Positions 42,901 through 51,261 of a stretch of DNA of 64,000 nucleotides are shown in pieces; the stretch's first letter is position 1, and every line of letters starts with the position of its first letter. Position numbers and translations under genes: made by a program. Below the pieces are notes generated by a model. That model searched no databases. It had not been told where the DNA came from and saw only the letters and a list, made by a program, of their open reading frames with translations. The stretch is from an uncultured bacterium (GTDB lineage Bacteria > Planctomycetota > JAJSAM01 > JAJVHW01), in the NCBI GenBank assembly GCA_937996235.1, contig CALKVK010000038.1, positions 186,001-250,000 on the forward strand, written 5' to 3'.

Positions 42901-43293
42901 CCCACATCGATCACCAACTCTCGCGGCGAGTGCGGGTGTGACACGGTCGCTTCGAGGGCTGTGGCCGTGGCGCCCGTGCTTCCGCCCCGCGACCGCCCGT
43001 CGCGACCGAGCCGGAGGGGCGAGAGTGCGAGCCTGCGCGGCTTGCCGCTGGGGGCGAGCGAGGGTGCGGCGCAGCCGCATGAAGAGGCTCCTGCGGAGCC
43101 TTCGAGACGAGCGAACGCGAAGCGCAGGCCGTAGCGGAGGGCAGCCGCCGGTGGCGGCTGCGATCGGCGAGCACACGAGCGCTCGACGCAGTCGAGCGCG
43201 AGGAAGGAGGCGCGACGAAGTCGGGGTTGAACACCCTCTTCGGCAAGCGCCGACGCGGAGCTCGCGACTCCGGCGACGCGCCGCGCGCGAGAG
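42901..43293. repeat. hairpin-rich direct repeat R2 (right copy)
   Basis: Begins at the base after the endonuclease stop codon. Same order of hairpins as R1: AGGCTCC-TGC-GGAGCCT, GCAGCCGCC-GGT-GGCGGCTGC (9-bp stem, three longer than in R1) and GCGCTCGAC-GCA-GTCGAGCGC. Base changes fall mainly in loops or keep pairing, and R2 carries about 40 bp of extra sequence. It ends just before the small membrane protein gene. Confidence 0.85.
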
Positions 43294-43311
43294 CTCGCGG
43301 CGCGGCACAGG

Positions 43312-43695
43312 TCACCTCGCTTCCTCACGGCCGGGCGGTGGTTCCGGACGCGCGTCGGCGGCTCGGGGCGACGACTGCGGCGGGGGACTGCCTGGGGCGG
43401 CACGCACTCCATCACCCTTGCTCGGGTGCCGCCCGGCGAGGGCGAAGCTCAGTGCCGTCGCCCCACCAATGGTCACGAACTGCAGACACATCAGCGGCGG
43501 GAAGATGACGTGTGTGAGCGTCCACAACGCTGCAATGATCGCTGCCCACTTCGTACCCGTGCGCCCGAAGATCACGCCTGCACAGACGACCAGCGAGGCG
43601 ATCACCACCTGATAGGCCAGGATCGAGGCCGTGACGATGAGCGCAACGGTCGTCGGCATCGCGGGAGTATCCCGCCCGCCGCACGCAGCCATCAA
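43312..43695 (-). CDS. small multi-pass membrane protein
   Basis: 127 residues from ATG at 43695; an internal ATG at 43659 (MPTTVALIV) is equally plausible and gives 115 residues. Three hydrophobic segments: VALIVTASILAYQVVIASLVVCAGVIFG, KWAAIIAALWTLTHVIFPPLM and FVTIGGATALSFALA, then a Pro/Glu/Arg-rich cytoplasmic tail. Resembles a signal-anchor or DUF-type membrane protein without a named family. Divergent from the methyltransferase gene. Its end abuts repeat R2. Confidence 0.7.
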   Translation of the reverse strand: MMAACGGRDTPAMPTTVALIVTASILAYQVVIASLVVCAGVIFGRTGTKWAAIIAALWTLTHVIFPPLMCLQFVTIGGATALSFALAGRHPSKGDGVRAAPGSPPPQSSPRAADARPEPPPGREEAR

Positions 43696-43783
43696 CTCCG
43701 TACCACCTGATCAGCTCACGCGTCCCGCCCATGCAGATCGCCTGCTGGAGGTCGTGAAGTCTCACCAAGTCGCGGTCCCTCGG

Positions 43784-44491
43784 ATGCCGCGCGTTGCCGC
43801 GCGCGCGTCTGCATGCCCTGCTCCCGGCGTGGACGCTGGGACACGCCGGTACTACGAGAAGCACGCGGACGCGATCGCGCGGTCGATCGTGTCGATCGCG
43901 AGCCCGCTGCGGCAGTACTTCGCGACGGCGTTCGCGCAGTGCCGACGCGTGCTCGACGTCGGGGTCGGGCCGGGGCGGGAGACGGCAGCGCTGCTCGACG
44001 CGGGATACGACGCCTGGGGCGTCGAGCCGATCGCGGCACTGCGGGAGTTCGCGGTGGCGCAGCACCCGGGACTGCGCGGACGGCTGTGCGCAGGCGCGCT
44101 GCCGGATGCTCTGCCCCCGGTCGCGGAGCTCGGCGGGCTCTTCGACGGGGTCCTGTGCAACGCCGTCCTCCAACACGTTCCGCGGGCGCGCGTGGACGAT
44201 GCGCTGCGTGCGCTGGGCGCGTTGCTCGTCGAGCGGGGTCGGGTGCTCGTGTCGGTCCCAGCCACGCGGCCGGGGATCGACGGGGAACGTGACGCGGGCG
44301 GGCGGCTGTTCACGGGGATCACGACGGCGGAACTCGCGAGCGCGTTCGAGCGGACCGGGTTCGCAGTCGTGGACGCTTGGGAGCGCAACGACGCGCTCGG
44401 TCGACCCGGTCACTCGTGGTCCAGCCTGTGCGCGCAGCGGTGCGCGAAGCGCCCGGAGGGCGCCGGGCCTGTGACGCAGACGGCCCCGTAG
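43784..44491 (+). CDS. class I SAM-dependent methyltransferase
   Basis: 235 residues from ATG 43784; a GTG at 43829 just before DAGTRRYYEKHADAIARS would also serve. Motif I RVLDVGVGPGRETAALL, an acidic strand end (WGVEP), and the motif DGVLCNAVLQHVPRARVDDAL match the Methyltransf_11/UbiE superfamily with the typical LQHVP. Substrate unknown. The C-terminal GHSWSSLCAQRCAKRPEG is close to small-molecule methyltransferases paired with other biosynthetic steps. It stops 9 bp before the Kelch gene, so they may be co-transcribed. Confidence 0.85.
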   Translation: MPRVAARASACPAPGVDAGTRRYYEKHADAIARSIVSIASPLRQYFATAFAQCRRVLDVGVGPGRETAALLDAGYDAWGVEPIAALREFAVAQHPGLRGRLCAGALPDALPPVAELGGLFDGVLCNAVLQHVPRARVDDALRALGALLVERGRVLVSVPATRPGIDGERDAGGRLFTGITTAELASAFERTGFAVVDAWERNDALGRPGHSWSSLCAQRCAKRPEGAGPVTQTAP

Positions 44492-44500
44492 ACTGCGGCC

Positions 44501-45622
44501 ATGGGGCGGGGAGTCTTCGCACTGCTGGTCGGGCTCGCGCTGGTCATCGTCGCCGCGGTGGTCGCCGTCGGAGTGCTCGCGACGGAGTTGCTCCGGGCGC
44601 CGGCCGCGCCGCACGCTCCGCGACCGAGCGTCGTGCCGACGCCGCGCTACGCGACGGCGGCCGACGTGCTCGACGGCGAGGTGATCGTGGTCGGCGGAGT
44701 GCGTCGCGGCGACGCGGGCGACGAGACCGTCGCGCTCGTCGAGGCGTACGACCCGGAGACGCGCACGTGGACGCGCTGCGCGCCGCTCGCGACGCCGCGC
44801 GCGTTCGCGGCGGCGGCGGCGTACCGCGGGCGGCTGTACGTGTTCGGCGGCCTCGACGCGAGCGGCGCGACGCTGTCGTCGGTCGAGGCATGGGACCCGG
44901 CGACGGACACGTGGACCGCGTGCCCGCCCATGGAGATCGCGTTGAGCCGCCTCGCCGCCACGCGCCACATGGACGCCGGGGTCGTCCTCTACGGCGGGCT
45001 GCGCGCCGACATGACGAACGGTGACGAGGGCCTCTACTTCGGGGTCTTCGGCTACGGGAACACGTGGCGACGCTGGGGTCCACTCCTTCCGATGGCGCGC
45101 CACGGACTCGGGCTGGTCGATGCGGACGACCGCACGGAGCGCATGCTCGCGGTCGGCGGCTACGACGAGTCGGGGCCGACGGATCGCGTCGACTGGTGGG
45201 GCGTCGGCCGCGTGCACGTGCGCGACGCGGAGGGACGCCTGCTCCACCCGGGAGTCAAGGTCCGGGACGGCATCCGCGGCACGACCCACGCACTCGACCA
45301 GGACTACGACGGCTACGGATGGTGGGACGGCCCCGCGCTGCACCAGGCGCGCGGGTTCCACGGCGTCGCCCGCATCGGGAAGCTCGTGTACGCCGTCGGC
45401 GGCCGCTGTGCGCGGATCCCGCCCACCGAGGTGCTCGACCTCGACGACCTCGCGGCGGGCTGGCGCACGGCGGCGCCGCTGCCGAAGGATCTCTGCCGCT
45501 TCGCGCTGGTCGCGTGGGAAGGACACCTGCTCGCCTTCGGCGGCGAGACGGAGTCCGGACGCGCGATCAACGCCGACGTGCTCGACTACGACCCCGCCGC
45601 CGACACGTGGTCGGTGCGCTGA
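44501..45622 (+). CDS. membrane-anchored Kelch-repeat beta-propeller protein
   Basis: 373 residues. ATG 44501. An N-terminal transmembrane signal anchor (VFALLVGLALVIVAAVVAVGVLA) precedes six or so Kelch blades with the G-G doublets: VIVVGGVRRG, LYVFGGLDASGAT, WDPATDTWTACPPM, VYAVGGRCARIPP and LLAFGGETESGRAINAD. The blade ends (YDPETRTWTRCAPL, LDYDPAADTWSVR) give the W-x-x-x-P-x signature. Propeller would face the periplasm. No catalytic residues; probably a binding scaffold. Follows the methyltransferase closely. Confidence 0.88.
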   Translation: MGRGVFALLVGLALVIVAAVVAVGVLATELLRAPAAPHAPRPSVVPTPRYATAADVLDGEVIVVGGVRRGDAGDETVALVEAYDPETRTWTRCAPLATPRAFAAAAAYRGRLYVFGGLDASGATLSSVEAWDPATDTWTACPPMEIALSRLAATRHMDAGVVLYGGLRADMTNGDEGLYFGVFGYGNTWRRWGPLLPMARHGLGLVDADDRTERMLAVGGYDESGPTDRVDWWGVGRVHVRDAEGRLLHPGVKVRDGIRGTTHALDQDYDGYGWWDGPALHQARGFHGVARIGKLVYAVGGRCARIPPTEVLDLDDLAAGWRTAAPLPKDLCRFALVAWEGHLLAFGGETESGRAINADVLDYDPAADTWSVR

Positions 45623-45668
45623 GCACCCGCCGCAACGCAGCACCTGCCGCGCGCCCGCCGGCGCTCGT

Positions 45669-46943
45669 TCAGACCCGCACGGCGGGGCGCGGCGCCGCGC
45701 CCGCCGCGACCACGGCGACGGGCGGCGGCGGGTCCTCGGGCCGCGTGCCGAGCAGCCGCTTCACGATCCAGATGAAGGCGCCCGTCAGCACCAGGTTGAG
45801 CGCGAGGCTCAGCATGGCGACGGTGAGCATCGGACCGCCGAGGCCGTATCCCAGGCTGACCAGGAGCACGCCCGCACCGACCTCGCCCCGGGGCCACAGG
45901 CCGATCGCGACGGCCAGCCGCTCGCGCAGCGTCGCCTCGCGCCGGTAGCAGAGCGCCGGGAACATCTTGCCGAGGTTCGAGAGCAGCGTCACCGCGAGCA
46001 CGTGCAGCGCGATGGTCCCCCAGCCCGGCATGGGCACCGACGCGGACACGGTGCCCGCCCCCGCGGCGCCGCCGTTCAGCACGGATGGCATGCTCAGGCC
46101 GACGAGGGCCATGAACACGGCAGAGATGATCGACGAGGCGCGCTGCTCGGAGGCGGTCTCCGGTCCCTCCTGATGCCCTTCGCGGGCGTCGTCCACGTGC
46201 GGGTCCGCGCCGGCCGGCCGCCGCATGACGCAGCCGAGCACGAACGCGGGCAGGAGAACCTCGATGTGGATGGGCACGGTCGAGTCGATGCGCACGCTCG
46301 CCGCGTGCAGCGCTTCGCTCGCCAGCGTGATCGCGGCGCCGTACGACAGCACCCACGGCCACGTGATCGGCACGCGCAGCGCGTGCAGCCACTTCCAGCC
46401 CGCCCACAGCAGGACGCCCATCACGGCCAGCACCACGCCGAGCTGCCACTGCAGGCCGACGATGAAGACCTTGAGCAGCACCATCAGCAGGACGGTGTCG
46501 AGGTCGTCGAAGATGGCGAGGACGCGCGCCTTGCGGAAGAGCCACGTCGCCGACAGCCCGGCGGCCGCGAGCATGGAGAACAGGACGCCCGCCGACGTGG
46601 GAGCGGCGAACCGTCCCGCGAGCAGCGTTTCGCGCCATGCGTCCCACGAGCCGAACGCGCCCGTCGGCATGAGCACGGCCAGGAAGTAGAGCGTCACGAA
46701 GACCCACGGGAACGCCGCGGCGGTCATCGCGACGACGTAGTCCCAGCCGTACGAGGACAGCCGCTTCTTGTCGAGCTCGAACTCGTACCCGACGTGGATC
46801 ATGATGAACGCCAGCGCGGTCGTCGTCAGCAGGCGGATGCCCGTCGCGACGGGCGCTGCGGAATCGCCCAGCCAGCCCGGCAGGAGCTGGCTGAGCACGA
46901 GCCCGGCGATCAGGAGCAGCGAGAACAGGGCGACCTTGCGCAT
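45669..46943 (-). CDS. CPA-type cation:proton antiporter
   Basis: 424 residues. ATG at 46943 has GAGG five bases upstream; the ATG at 46982 lacks a site. About 11-12 transmembrane helices. Antiporter landmarks: the unwound-helix-type segment RFAAPTSAGVLFS and the ion-binding Asp pair in AIFDDLDTVLLM (Asp146, Asp147), the DD pair of electrogenic CPA2/NhaA-like carriers, plus a GLWPRGEVGAGVLL segment with the Arg of the family. It is the last gene of the minus-strand set (48364 to 45669) facing the NhaR-like activator, so sodium or pH control is likely. Confidence 0.9.
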   Translation of the reverse strand: MRKVALFSLLLIAGLVLSQLLPGWLGDSAAPVATGIRLLTTTALAFIMIHVGYEFELDKKRLSSYGWDYVVAMTAAAFPWVFVTLYFLAVLMPTGAFGSWDAWRETLLAGRFAAPTSAGVLFSMLAAAGLSATWLFRKARVLAIFDDLDTVLLMVLLKVFIVGLQWQLGVVLAVMGVLLWAGWKWLHALRVPITWPWVLSYGAAITLASEALHAASVRIDSTVPIHIEVLLPAFVLGCVMRRPAGADPHVDDAREGHQEGPETASEQRASSIISAVFMALVGLSMPSVLNGGAAGAGTVSASVPMPGWGTIALHVLAVTLLSNLGKMFPALCYRREATLRERLAVAIGLWPRGEVGAGVLLVSLGYGLGGPMLTVAMLSLALNLVLTGAFIWIVKRLLGTRPEDPPPPVAVVAAGAAPRPAVRV

Positions 46944-47033
46944 GGCGACCTCGCACGGGGATTGACGGGATCTCGGACGCACCGCGCGCCGCAGCCCGAC
47001 ACCGCGGCTGCGGCGTCGGGCGTCGGCGTTCGG

Positions 47034-47957
47034 TCAGGACGTGGCCAGCGCCTCGCGCGAGAGGCTGGGGACGGGCCACTTCGGAGAGCCTGGCACGGCC
47101 CGGGCGCAGACCAGCGAGCATTCCAGGCGCTTCAGGAGCGGCGAGGTCGCGCCGCTGCCGAGCCGCGCCAGGAGTGCCGCACGCCGTGAGGGACCGATGA
47201 ACACGGCGTCGGCGCCCACGGCGGCGGCGGTGTCCAGGATCTCCGCGCTCGGGACGCCGCCGCGCACCTGCACGCTCCCGATGCAGACGTCCGCCGCGTG
47301 CGCGCGGACCCACGCCTCGAGGGCCTCGAGCGCCGGCACGACGCGCTCGGGGCCCGCGTCGCCCGCCACGTGCAGGGCGTGCAGCCGCGCGCCCGTGCGC
47401 CGCGCCGTGTCCGCCGCGAGGCGGAGCACGCCGTGCGAGTGCTCGTCGAGCGTGACCGCAGCGAGCACGTCGCGCATGTTGCGCCGCGTGCTGCGGCGCG
47501 CGATCCAGACGGGGATGTCGGCCGAGCGGAACACGCGCGCGGCCGTGCTCCCGAGCAGGCCCACGGCGCACTCGCGATCACGCCCGGCGAGGACGATCAG
47601 CCCGGCGCCCCAGTCGCGGGCCTCCGCGAGCAGCGCGCGCGGAGGCGGGCCGACGAGCACCTTGAACGACGTGCGGACGCCGAACTCGCGCGCGCCGTCC
47701 GCGAGTTCGCGCAGCCGCTCCTCGGCGAGTTGCGCGGGCGAGGACGCGGCGGCCGCGCCGTGCCGGCGCAGCAGGTCGTGGCTGCGCGGCCCGAGCGGCA
47801 GCGCGTGCGCGATCCGCAGCTCGGCGCCGCTCGCCGCGGCGATCCACGTGGCCTGGGCGAGGGCGTTCGCGCCGCGCTCGCCCAGCCCGCGTCGCGACAC
47901 GAGGTGCGTCTCGTCGGCGAGATCGACGCCGACCAGGATCTTCACGAAGCGGTCCAT
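47034..47957 (-). CDS. tandem universal stress protein (two Usp domains)
   Basis: 307 residues with two UspA-like domains (about 5-150 and 155-300). ATG at 47957 with GAGGAGG five bases upstream. Domain 1: ILVGVDLADE, LIVLAGRDRECAVGLLGSTA and SADIPVWIA; the usual G-2x-G-9x-G-S/T ATP motif is partly degenerate (RDREC replaces the second Gly). Domain 2: MRDVLAAVTLDEHSHGVL, VGADAVFIGPS. Cytoplasmic stress-response protein. Between the ribosome-hibernation-like gene and the antiporter on the same strand, so likely one stress operon. Confidence 0.88.
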   Translation of the reverse strand: MDRFVKILVGVDLADETHLVSRRGLGERGANALAQATWIAAASGAELRIAHALPLGPRSHDLLRRHGAAAASSPAQLAEERLRELADGAREFGVRTSFKVLVGPPPRALLAEARDWGAGLIVLAGRDRECAVGLLGSTAARVFRSADIPVWIARRSTRRNMRDVLAAVTLDEHSHGVLRLAADTARRTGARLHALHVAGDAGPERVVPALEALEAWVRAHAADVCIGSVQVRGGVPSAEILDTAAAVGADAVFIGPSRRAALLARLGSGATSPLLKRLECSLVCARAVPGSPKWPVPSLSREALATS

Positions 47958-48019
47958 GGGAACCTCCTCTCTGCGTTCGTTCGGGTGAGGGGACGGGTCG
48001 CGTGCGCGCGGACGCCGTG

Positions 48020-48364
48020 TCAGGCGGCCGCGCGCCGCGTACGGAACGTGAGCCTGCGCTCCGCGTCACGAGCCAGCACGCGGCGCATGCGCTCGAGCGC
48101 GCGGCGGACCGCGGACTCGGGGTCGTGGCCGCGCGCGGCGGCGGTCAGGAGCGGTCCGTGTCGGCGCCGCACGGCCACGCGGCACGCGGCCGGCGCCGAC
48201 GGATCGCCGTGGTCGGACTCGACGTGGAGCGCCACGTCGCGGAGTCGGTCCGAGAAGCGCCGGAGCGCCCCGGCGGCGAGCGCCTCGAGCCGCTCCGCGA
48301 GGGGTCGTCCGTCTTCGTCGCGCAGGTCGCGCAGGCCGCGCAGGCCGGAGAGCCGCATCTGCAT
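48020..48364 (-). CDS. HPF/RaiA-like ribosome-hibernation factor
   Basis: 114 residues. ATG at 48364 with GAGGAGG five bases upstream. Beta-alpha pattern LEALAAGALRRFSDRLRDV ... VALHVESDHGDPS ... CRVAVRRRHGP ... AVRRALERMRRVLARDAERR follows the S30EA fold: two strands, an RxR strand, and a long basic helix. It lacks the C-terminal dimerisation domain of long HPF. Binds the decoding region of idle ribosomes in known members. First gene of the likely hpf-usp-antiporter operon, divergent from the LysR gene. Confidence 0.8.
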   Translation of the reverse strand: MQMRLSGLRGLRDLRDEDGRPLAERLEALAAGALRRFSDRLRDVALHVESDHGDPSAPAACRVAVRRRHGPLLTAAARGHDPESAVRRALERMRRVLARDAERRLTFRTRRAAA

Positions 48365-48469
48365 GGGAACCTCCTCGGTCGCGGCACCCGCCGCGTCCAC
48401 CCCATGGAACGCGCCGGGAAGGGATTGCTCTCGTCGATCGTTCCTGAGCGAGAAGGAGGTTTTCCCGAA
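48365..48469. promoter_or_regulatory. divergent promoter region of the hpf-usp-antiporter operon and nhaR-like gene
   Basis: 105-bp gap between two divergent starts. An inverted pair GGAACG (48406-48411) and CGTTCC (48439-48444) spans the middle, 33 bp apart, and could be LysR-type half-sites; no other operator is obvious. This is the only shared upstream region of both transcripts. Confidence 0.5.
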
Positions 48470-49381
48470 GTGTCCACCGCGGACCTCAACTACCACCACC
48501 TGCGGCTCTTCCGCGCCGTCGCCCGCGCGGGCTCCGTGGCCGGCGCCGCACGCGAGCTGCACCTGACGCCGCAGACCGTCAGCGAACAGGTGCGCGCGCT
48601 CGAGGAGTCGCTCGGGGCGGTGCTGCTCGAGCGCAGCGGGCGCTCGGTCGTGCCCACCGAGACGGGACGTCTCGTCGCGTCGTACGCCGACGACATCTTC
48701 CAGCGCGGACGCGAGCTGCAGGAGGTCGTGCGGCAGCGCGCGTCGGAGCGCCCGCTCCACGTCGTGTTCGGCGTCGCCGACGTGATGCCGAAGGTCGTCG
48801 TCGCGCACCTGCTCGAGCCGGTCTTCGCGCTCGCCGGACGTGTCCACGTGACCTGCCGCGAGGACCACACCGACCGGCTGCTCGCCGCTCTCGCGCTGCA
48901 CGAGGTGGACGTGGTTCTCTCCGACGCCCCCGCGCCGCCGCACCTGCGCTTCCGGACGTTCGACCACCTGCTCGGCGCGTGCGGCGCGACGCTCGTCGCG
49001 GCGCCGGCGCTCGCGCAGCGCCTGCGCCGCGGCTTCCCCGGATCTCTCGACGGCGCGCCGCTGCTCGTGCCCACGCCCGGTGCGCCGCAGCGCACGCTCC
49101 TGCAGCAGTGGTGGGAGCGTCGCAACGTCCACCCGGTCGTGACCGTCGAGTACGACGACAGCGCCCTCGCGAAGGAGCTGGCCGCGGCGGGAGTGGGCGC
49201 GATGGTCGTCCCGTCCGTCATCGCGGCCGAGACGGCGCGCCGCCACGGGCTGCGCGTCGTCGCGACCCTCGACGGGATCGAGGAGCGCTTCTACGCGATC
49301 TCGGCCGAGCGGCGGCTCGCCCACCCGGCGGTCGTCGCGCTCGCGGAGGCGGCGCGCTCCGCGTTGTTCCAGCCCGCCTGA
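48470..49381 (+). CDS. nhaR: NhaR-like LysR-family transcriptional activator
   Basis: 303 residues. GTG start with AAGGAGGT nine bases upstream. HTH: LNYHHLRLFRAVARAGSVAG, then AARELHLTPQTVSEQVRAL and VVPTETGRL, with the LNYHHL and LTPQT spellings typical of NhaR rather than other LysRs. Effector domain keeps NhaR-type phrases VFGVADVMPKVVV, DVVLSDAP, YDDSALAKEL and FYAISAERRLAHPAV. NhaR activates sodium/proton antiporter genes in response to sodium. Next to a divergent antiporter-containing operon, the match in context is strong. Whether it binds the 105-bp gap is inferred. Confidence 0.9.
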   Translation: MSTADLNYHHLRLFRAVARAGSVAGAARELHLTPQTVSEQVRALEESLGAVLLERSGRSVVPTETGRLVASYADDIFQRGRELQEVVRQRASERPLHVVFGVADVMPKVVVAHLLEPVFALAGRVHVTCREDHTDRLLAALALHEVDVVLSDAPAPPHLRFRTFDHLLGACGATLVAAPALAQRLRRGFPGSLDGAPLLVPTPGAPQRTLLQQWWERRNVHPVVTVEYDDSALAKELAAAGVGAMVVPSVIAAETARRHGLRVVATLDGIEERFYAISAERRLAHPAVVALAEAARSALFQPA

Positions 49382-49412
49382 CGCCGTCCGGGCGCGACGC
49401 GGGCCGCCTCGG

Positions 49413-49967
49413 TCAGAGGTCGGGGTCCGGCGGAACGTACGGTCGGACGCGCGGCACCCAGCAGCGCACGGCGCCACGGTACGCCTCGTACTCGGCGCCG
49501 AAGCGCGCGACGAGGTCGCGCTCCTCCCACGGCCGCGCGACGAACTGCCACAGGGCGGCGCCCGCGACCACGTACGCGAGCACGGCCGGCGACCCGAGCC
49601 ACACGCCGATGGCGGCGCCCTGCGCGAGCGACGTCATCGCCATCGGATTGCGGACGTGACGGTACGCGCCGCGGATCACGAGACGGCGCGCGGTGTCGAG
49701 CGGCAGCGGCGTGCCGTCGCCGAGCACGGCGAGCTGCACGCCGGTGCCGAGGCCGAGCGCTCCGAGCACGACGAACGCGACGACGGCCGCCGCACGTCCG
49801 CCCGCCCCCGCGTCGAAGCGCCACGCGGCGAGGCCGGAACGCGCCTCGAGCGTGAACACGGCGGCGGGCAGGAGCGCGAAGAAGACGCCCCACATCGCAG
49901 CGGACTGCAGCAGCGTCTTCGTCGCGTTCCACCACGCCGACGCGGAACGCGCGACGCGCGGTCTCAC
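49413..49967 (-). CDS. isoprenylcysteine carboxyl methyltransferase-like integral membrane protein
   Basis: 184 residues. GTG at 49967 chosen for its GTGA overlap with the previous gene's stop. Transmembrane helices cover the first two-thirds (WGVFFALLPAAVFTLEA, AAVVAFVVLGALGLGTGVQL). Family motif: RRLVIRGAYRHVRNPMAMTSL followed by ARPWEERDLVARFGAEYEAYRG, the conserved SAM- and substrate-site end of the ICMT/PEMT family. Bacterial members methylate phospholipids or other lipids, or have unknown substrate. Translationally coupled to the membrane protein at 49964-50374. Confidence 0.88.
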   Translation of the reverse strand: MRPRVARSASAWWNATKTLLQSAAMWGVFFALLPAAVFTLEARSGLAAWRFDAGAGGRAAAVVAFVVLGALGLGTGVQLAVLGDGTPLPLDTARRLVIRGAYRHVRNPMAMTSLAQGAAIGVWLGSPAVLAYVVAGAALWQFVARPWEERDLVARFGAEYEAYRGAVRCWVPRVRPYVPPDPDL

Positions 49968-50374
49968 GCGACTGCTCCCCGCGGCGTCGTCGCGGCGATC
50001 CACGCGGCGACGAGGGCGGGCGGCGTCATCAGGGCGGCACCGAGGAGCAGATCGCCGGTCGTCGCGAACGTGCCCCAGCCCCACAGCGCGGCGTAGCCGA
50101 GACCGCCCGCGTGCAGCCACGCGAGTGCGCGCGCCCACGGACGTTCGCGCACGATGCCCCACGCGGTCGCGGCGGGCGCGACGACGTAGAACGCGAGGTC
50201 CGCAGCGGCGAACGTGCGGATCAGCGACGCGTCCACGCCGCGCGGCAGGACGACGTCCCCCGCGTCCGGCCGCGCGACGAGCAGCGTCCACCACGCCGCA
50301 CCGAGCAGCGCCTCCACGAGGAGCAGCGCGACGGCGACACGCGTGCGGGCGCTGGGCGCGCTGCGCGCGCTCAT
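49964..50374 (-). CDS. four-helix membrane protein coupled to the methyltransferase
   Basis: 136 residues from ATG 50374; nearby GTG codons could extend it and no ribosome binding site decides. About four hydrophobic helices: VAVALLLVEALLGAAWWTLLVA, RTFAAADLAFYVVAPAATAWG, ALAWLHAGGLGYAALWGWG and LLLGAALMTPPALVAAWIA. No named family. The stop overlaps the methyltransferase GTG by four bases (GTGA), so they are one unit. Confidence 0.7.
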   Translation of the reverse strand: MSARSAPSARTRVAVALLLVEALLGAAWWTLLVARPDAGDVVLPRGVDASLIRTFAAADLAFYVVAPAATAWGIVRERPWARALAWLHAGGLGYAALWGWGTFATTGDLLLGAALMTPPALVAAWIAATTPRGAVA

Positions 50375-50442
50375 GCGATCCACAAGGTCGCGCGTCGGCA
50401 CGCCGGTCGGCACGTCAGTTCGCACGCTGTCGCCATCGGTGA

Positions 50443-51099
50443 TCAGTCCGGCAGGAACTCGACGTGCACGACACGTCCGTCGCGGAACTCGACCTGCCCC
50501 CAGTCGGAGTTGTCGCACCAGCGGTACGTCATCGTCCCGGTCGCGTGAGCGCGCTCGTCGCCGCCCGGGTACTCCGGTTCCTCGTACGCGTCGTACGCCG
50601 CGCGGACCGCGGCGTCGAGCGCCGCCTGTTCGTCGGCCGGACGGACCTCGCCCGGTCCGAGCACGCGGGGCCCCGGCCCGGCGGGAAGCTGCCACTGCGG
50701 GCCGCGGCCCTTGACGTAGCGCCCCATCACGGTCTCGACCTCATCCACCGTCATTCCGACGCGCAGCGAGTCGAGGTCGCGGACGAAGCGCTTCCGTGGA
50801 TGCCAGGGCACGAACACCATCACGACGACGGCAACCCATGCCGCAGCGTGCACCCTGCGGACCCAGCGACGGCCCGCGAGGTACGTGAGCAACACCGCAG
50901 GAACCCAGCCGAGTGCTGCGAACCCGAGGATCAGCACGAACTCGCGGCTGCCGGCAGCGAACACGTCGATCTCCGCACTCCACCACAGCGCCGACGCGAT
51001 CGCGGTGAGGGCCAGCACCGCGAGAACGACCCCCGTCGCGCCGCGCTGCCACCGACGCGGCCGCCGCTCGCTCTCGCCGGAGACCGGAGGTGCCCACAT
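50443..51099 (-). CDS. membrane protein with SmpA/OmlA-like motif
   Basis: 218 residues. ATG 51099. Three hydrophobic segments: VVLAVLALTAIASALWW, FVLILGFAALGWVPAVLLTYLAG and VHAAAWVAVVVMVFVPW. The C-terminal domain has LRVGMTVDEVETVMGRYV, the helix-turn signature of SmpA/OmlA-type folds, and ends with strands (WGQVEFRDGRVVHVEFL). The protein faces two ways; role unknown. It lies 68 bp beyond the methyltransferase-pair start on the same strand. Confidence 0.72.
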   Translation of the reverse strand: MWAPPVSGESERRPRRWQRGATGVVLAVLALTAIASALWWSAEIDVFAAGSREFVLILGFAALGWVPAVLLTYLAGRRWVRRVHAAAWVAVVVMVFVPWHPRKRFVRDLDSLRVGMTVDEVETVMGRYVKGRGPQWQLPAGPGPRVLGPGEVRPADEQAALDAAVRAAYDAYEEPEYPGGDERAHATGTMTYRWCDNSDWGQVEFRDGRVVHVEFLPD

Positions 51100-51261
51100 G
51101 CGAGGGGATCGTACCCGGCGGCTCGGGCCGGTGCGCGCGTAGCGTCCGCGCTGACGGCGAGGCGCGCGGACGGTTTCCGCGGCGAGTGCGGTTGCGCGCG
51201 GGCATCCTCGATGCGTGCGACGCAAGACGGGCAGCGACGACGCCGTGCGCGGACGGCATCG

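Noticed and set aside
48020..49477. 485-codon frame extending the hibernation factor upstream
   Set aside because: Its upstream part is antisense to the NhaR-like gene; the ATG at 48364 with a strong site fits the family length.
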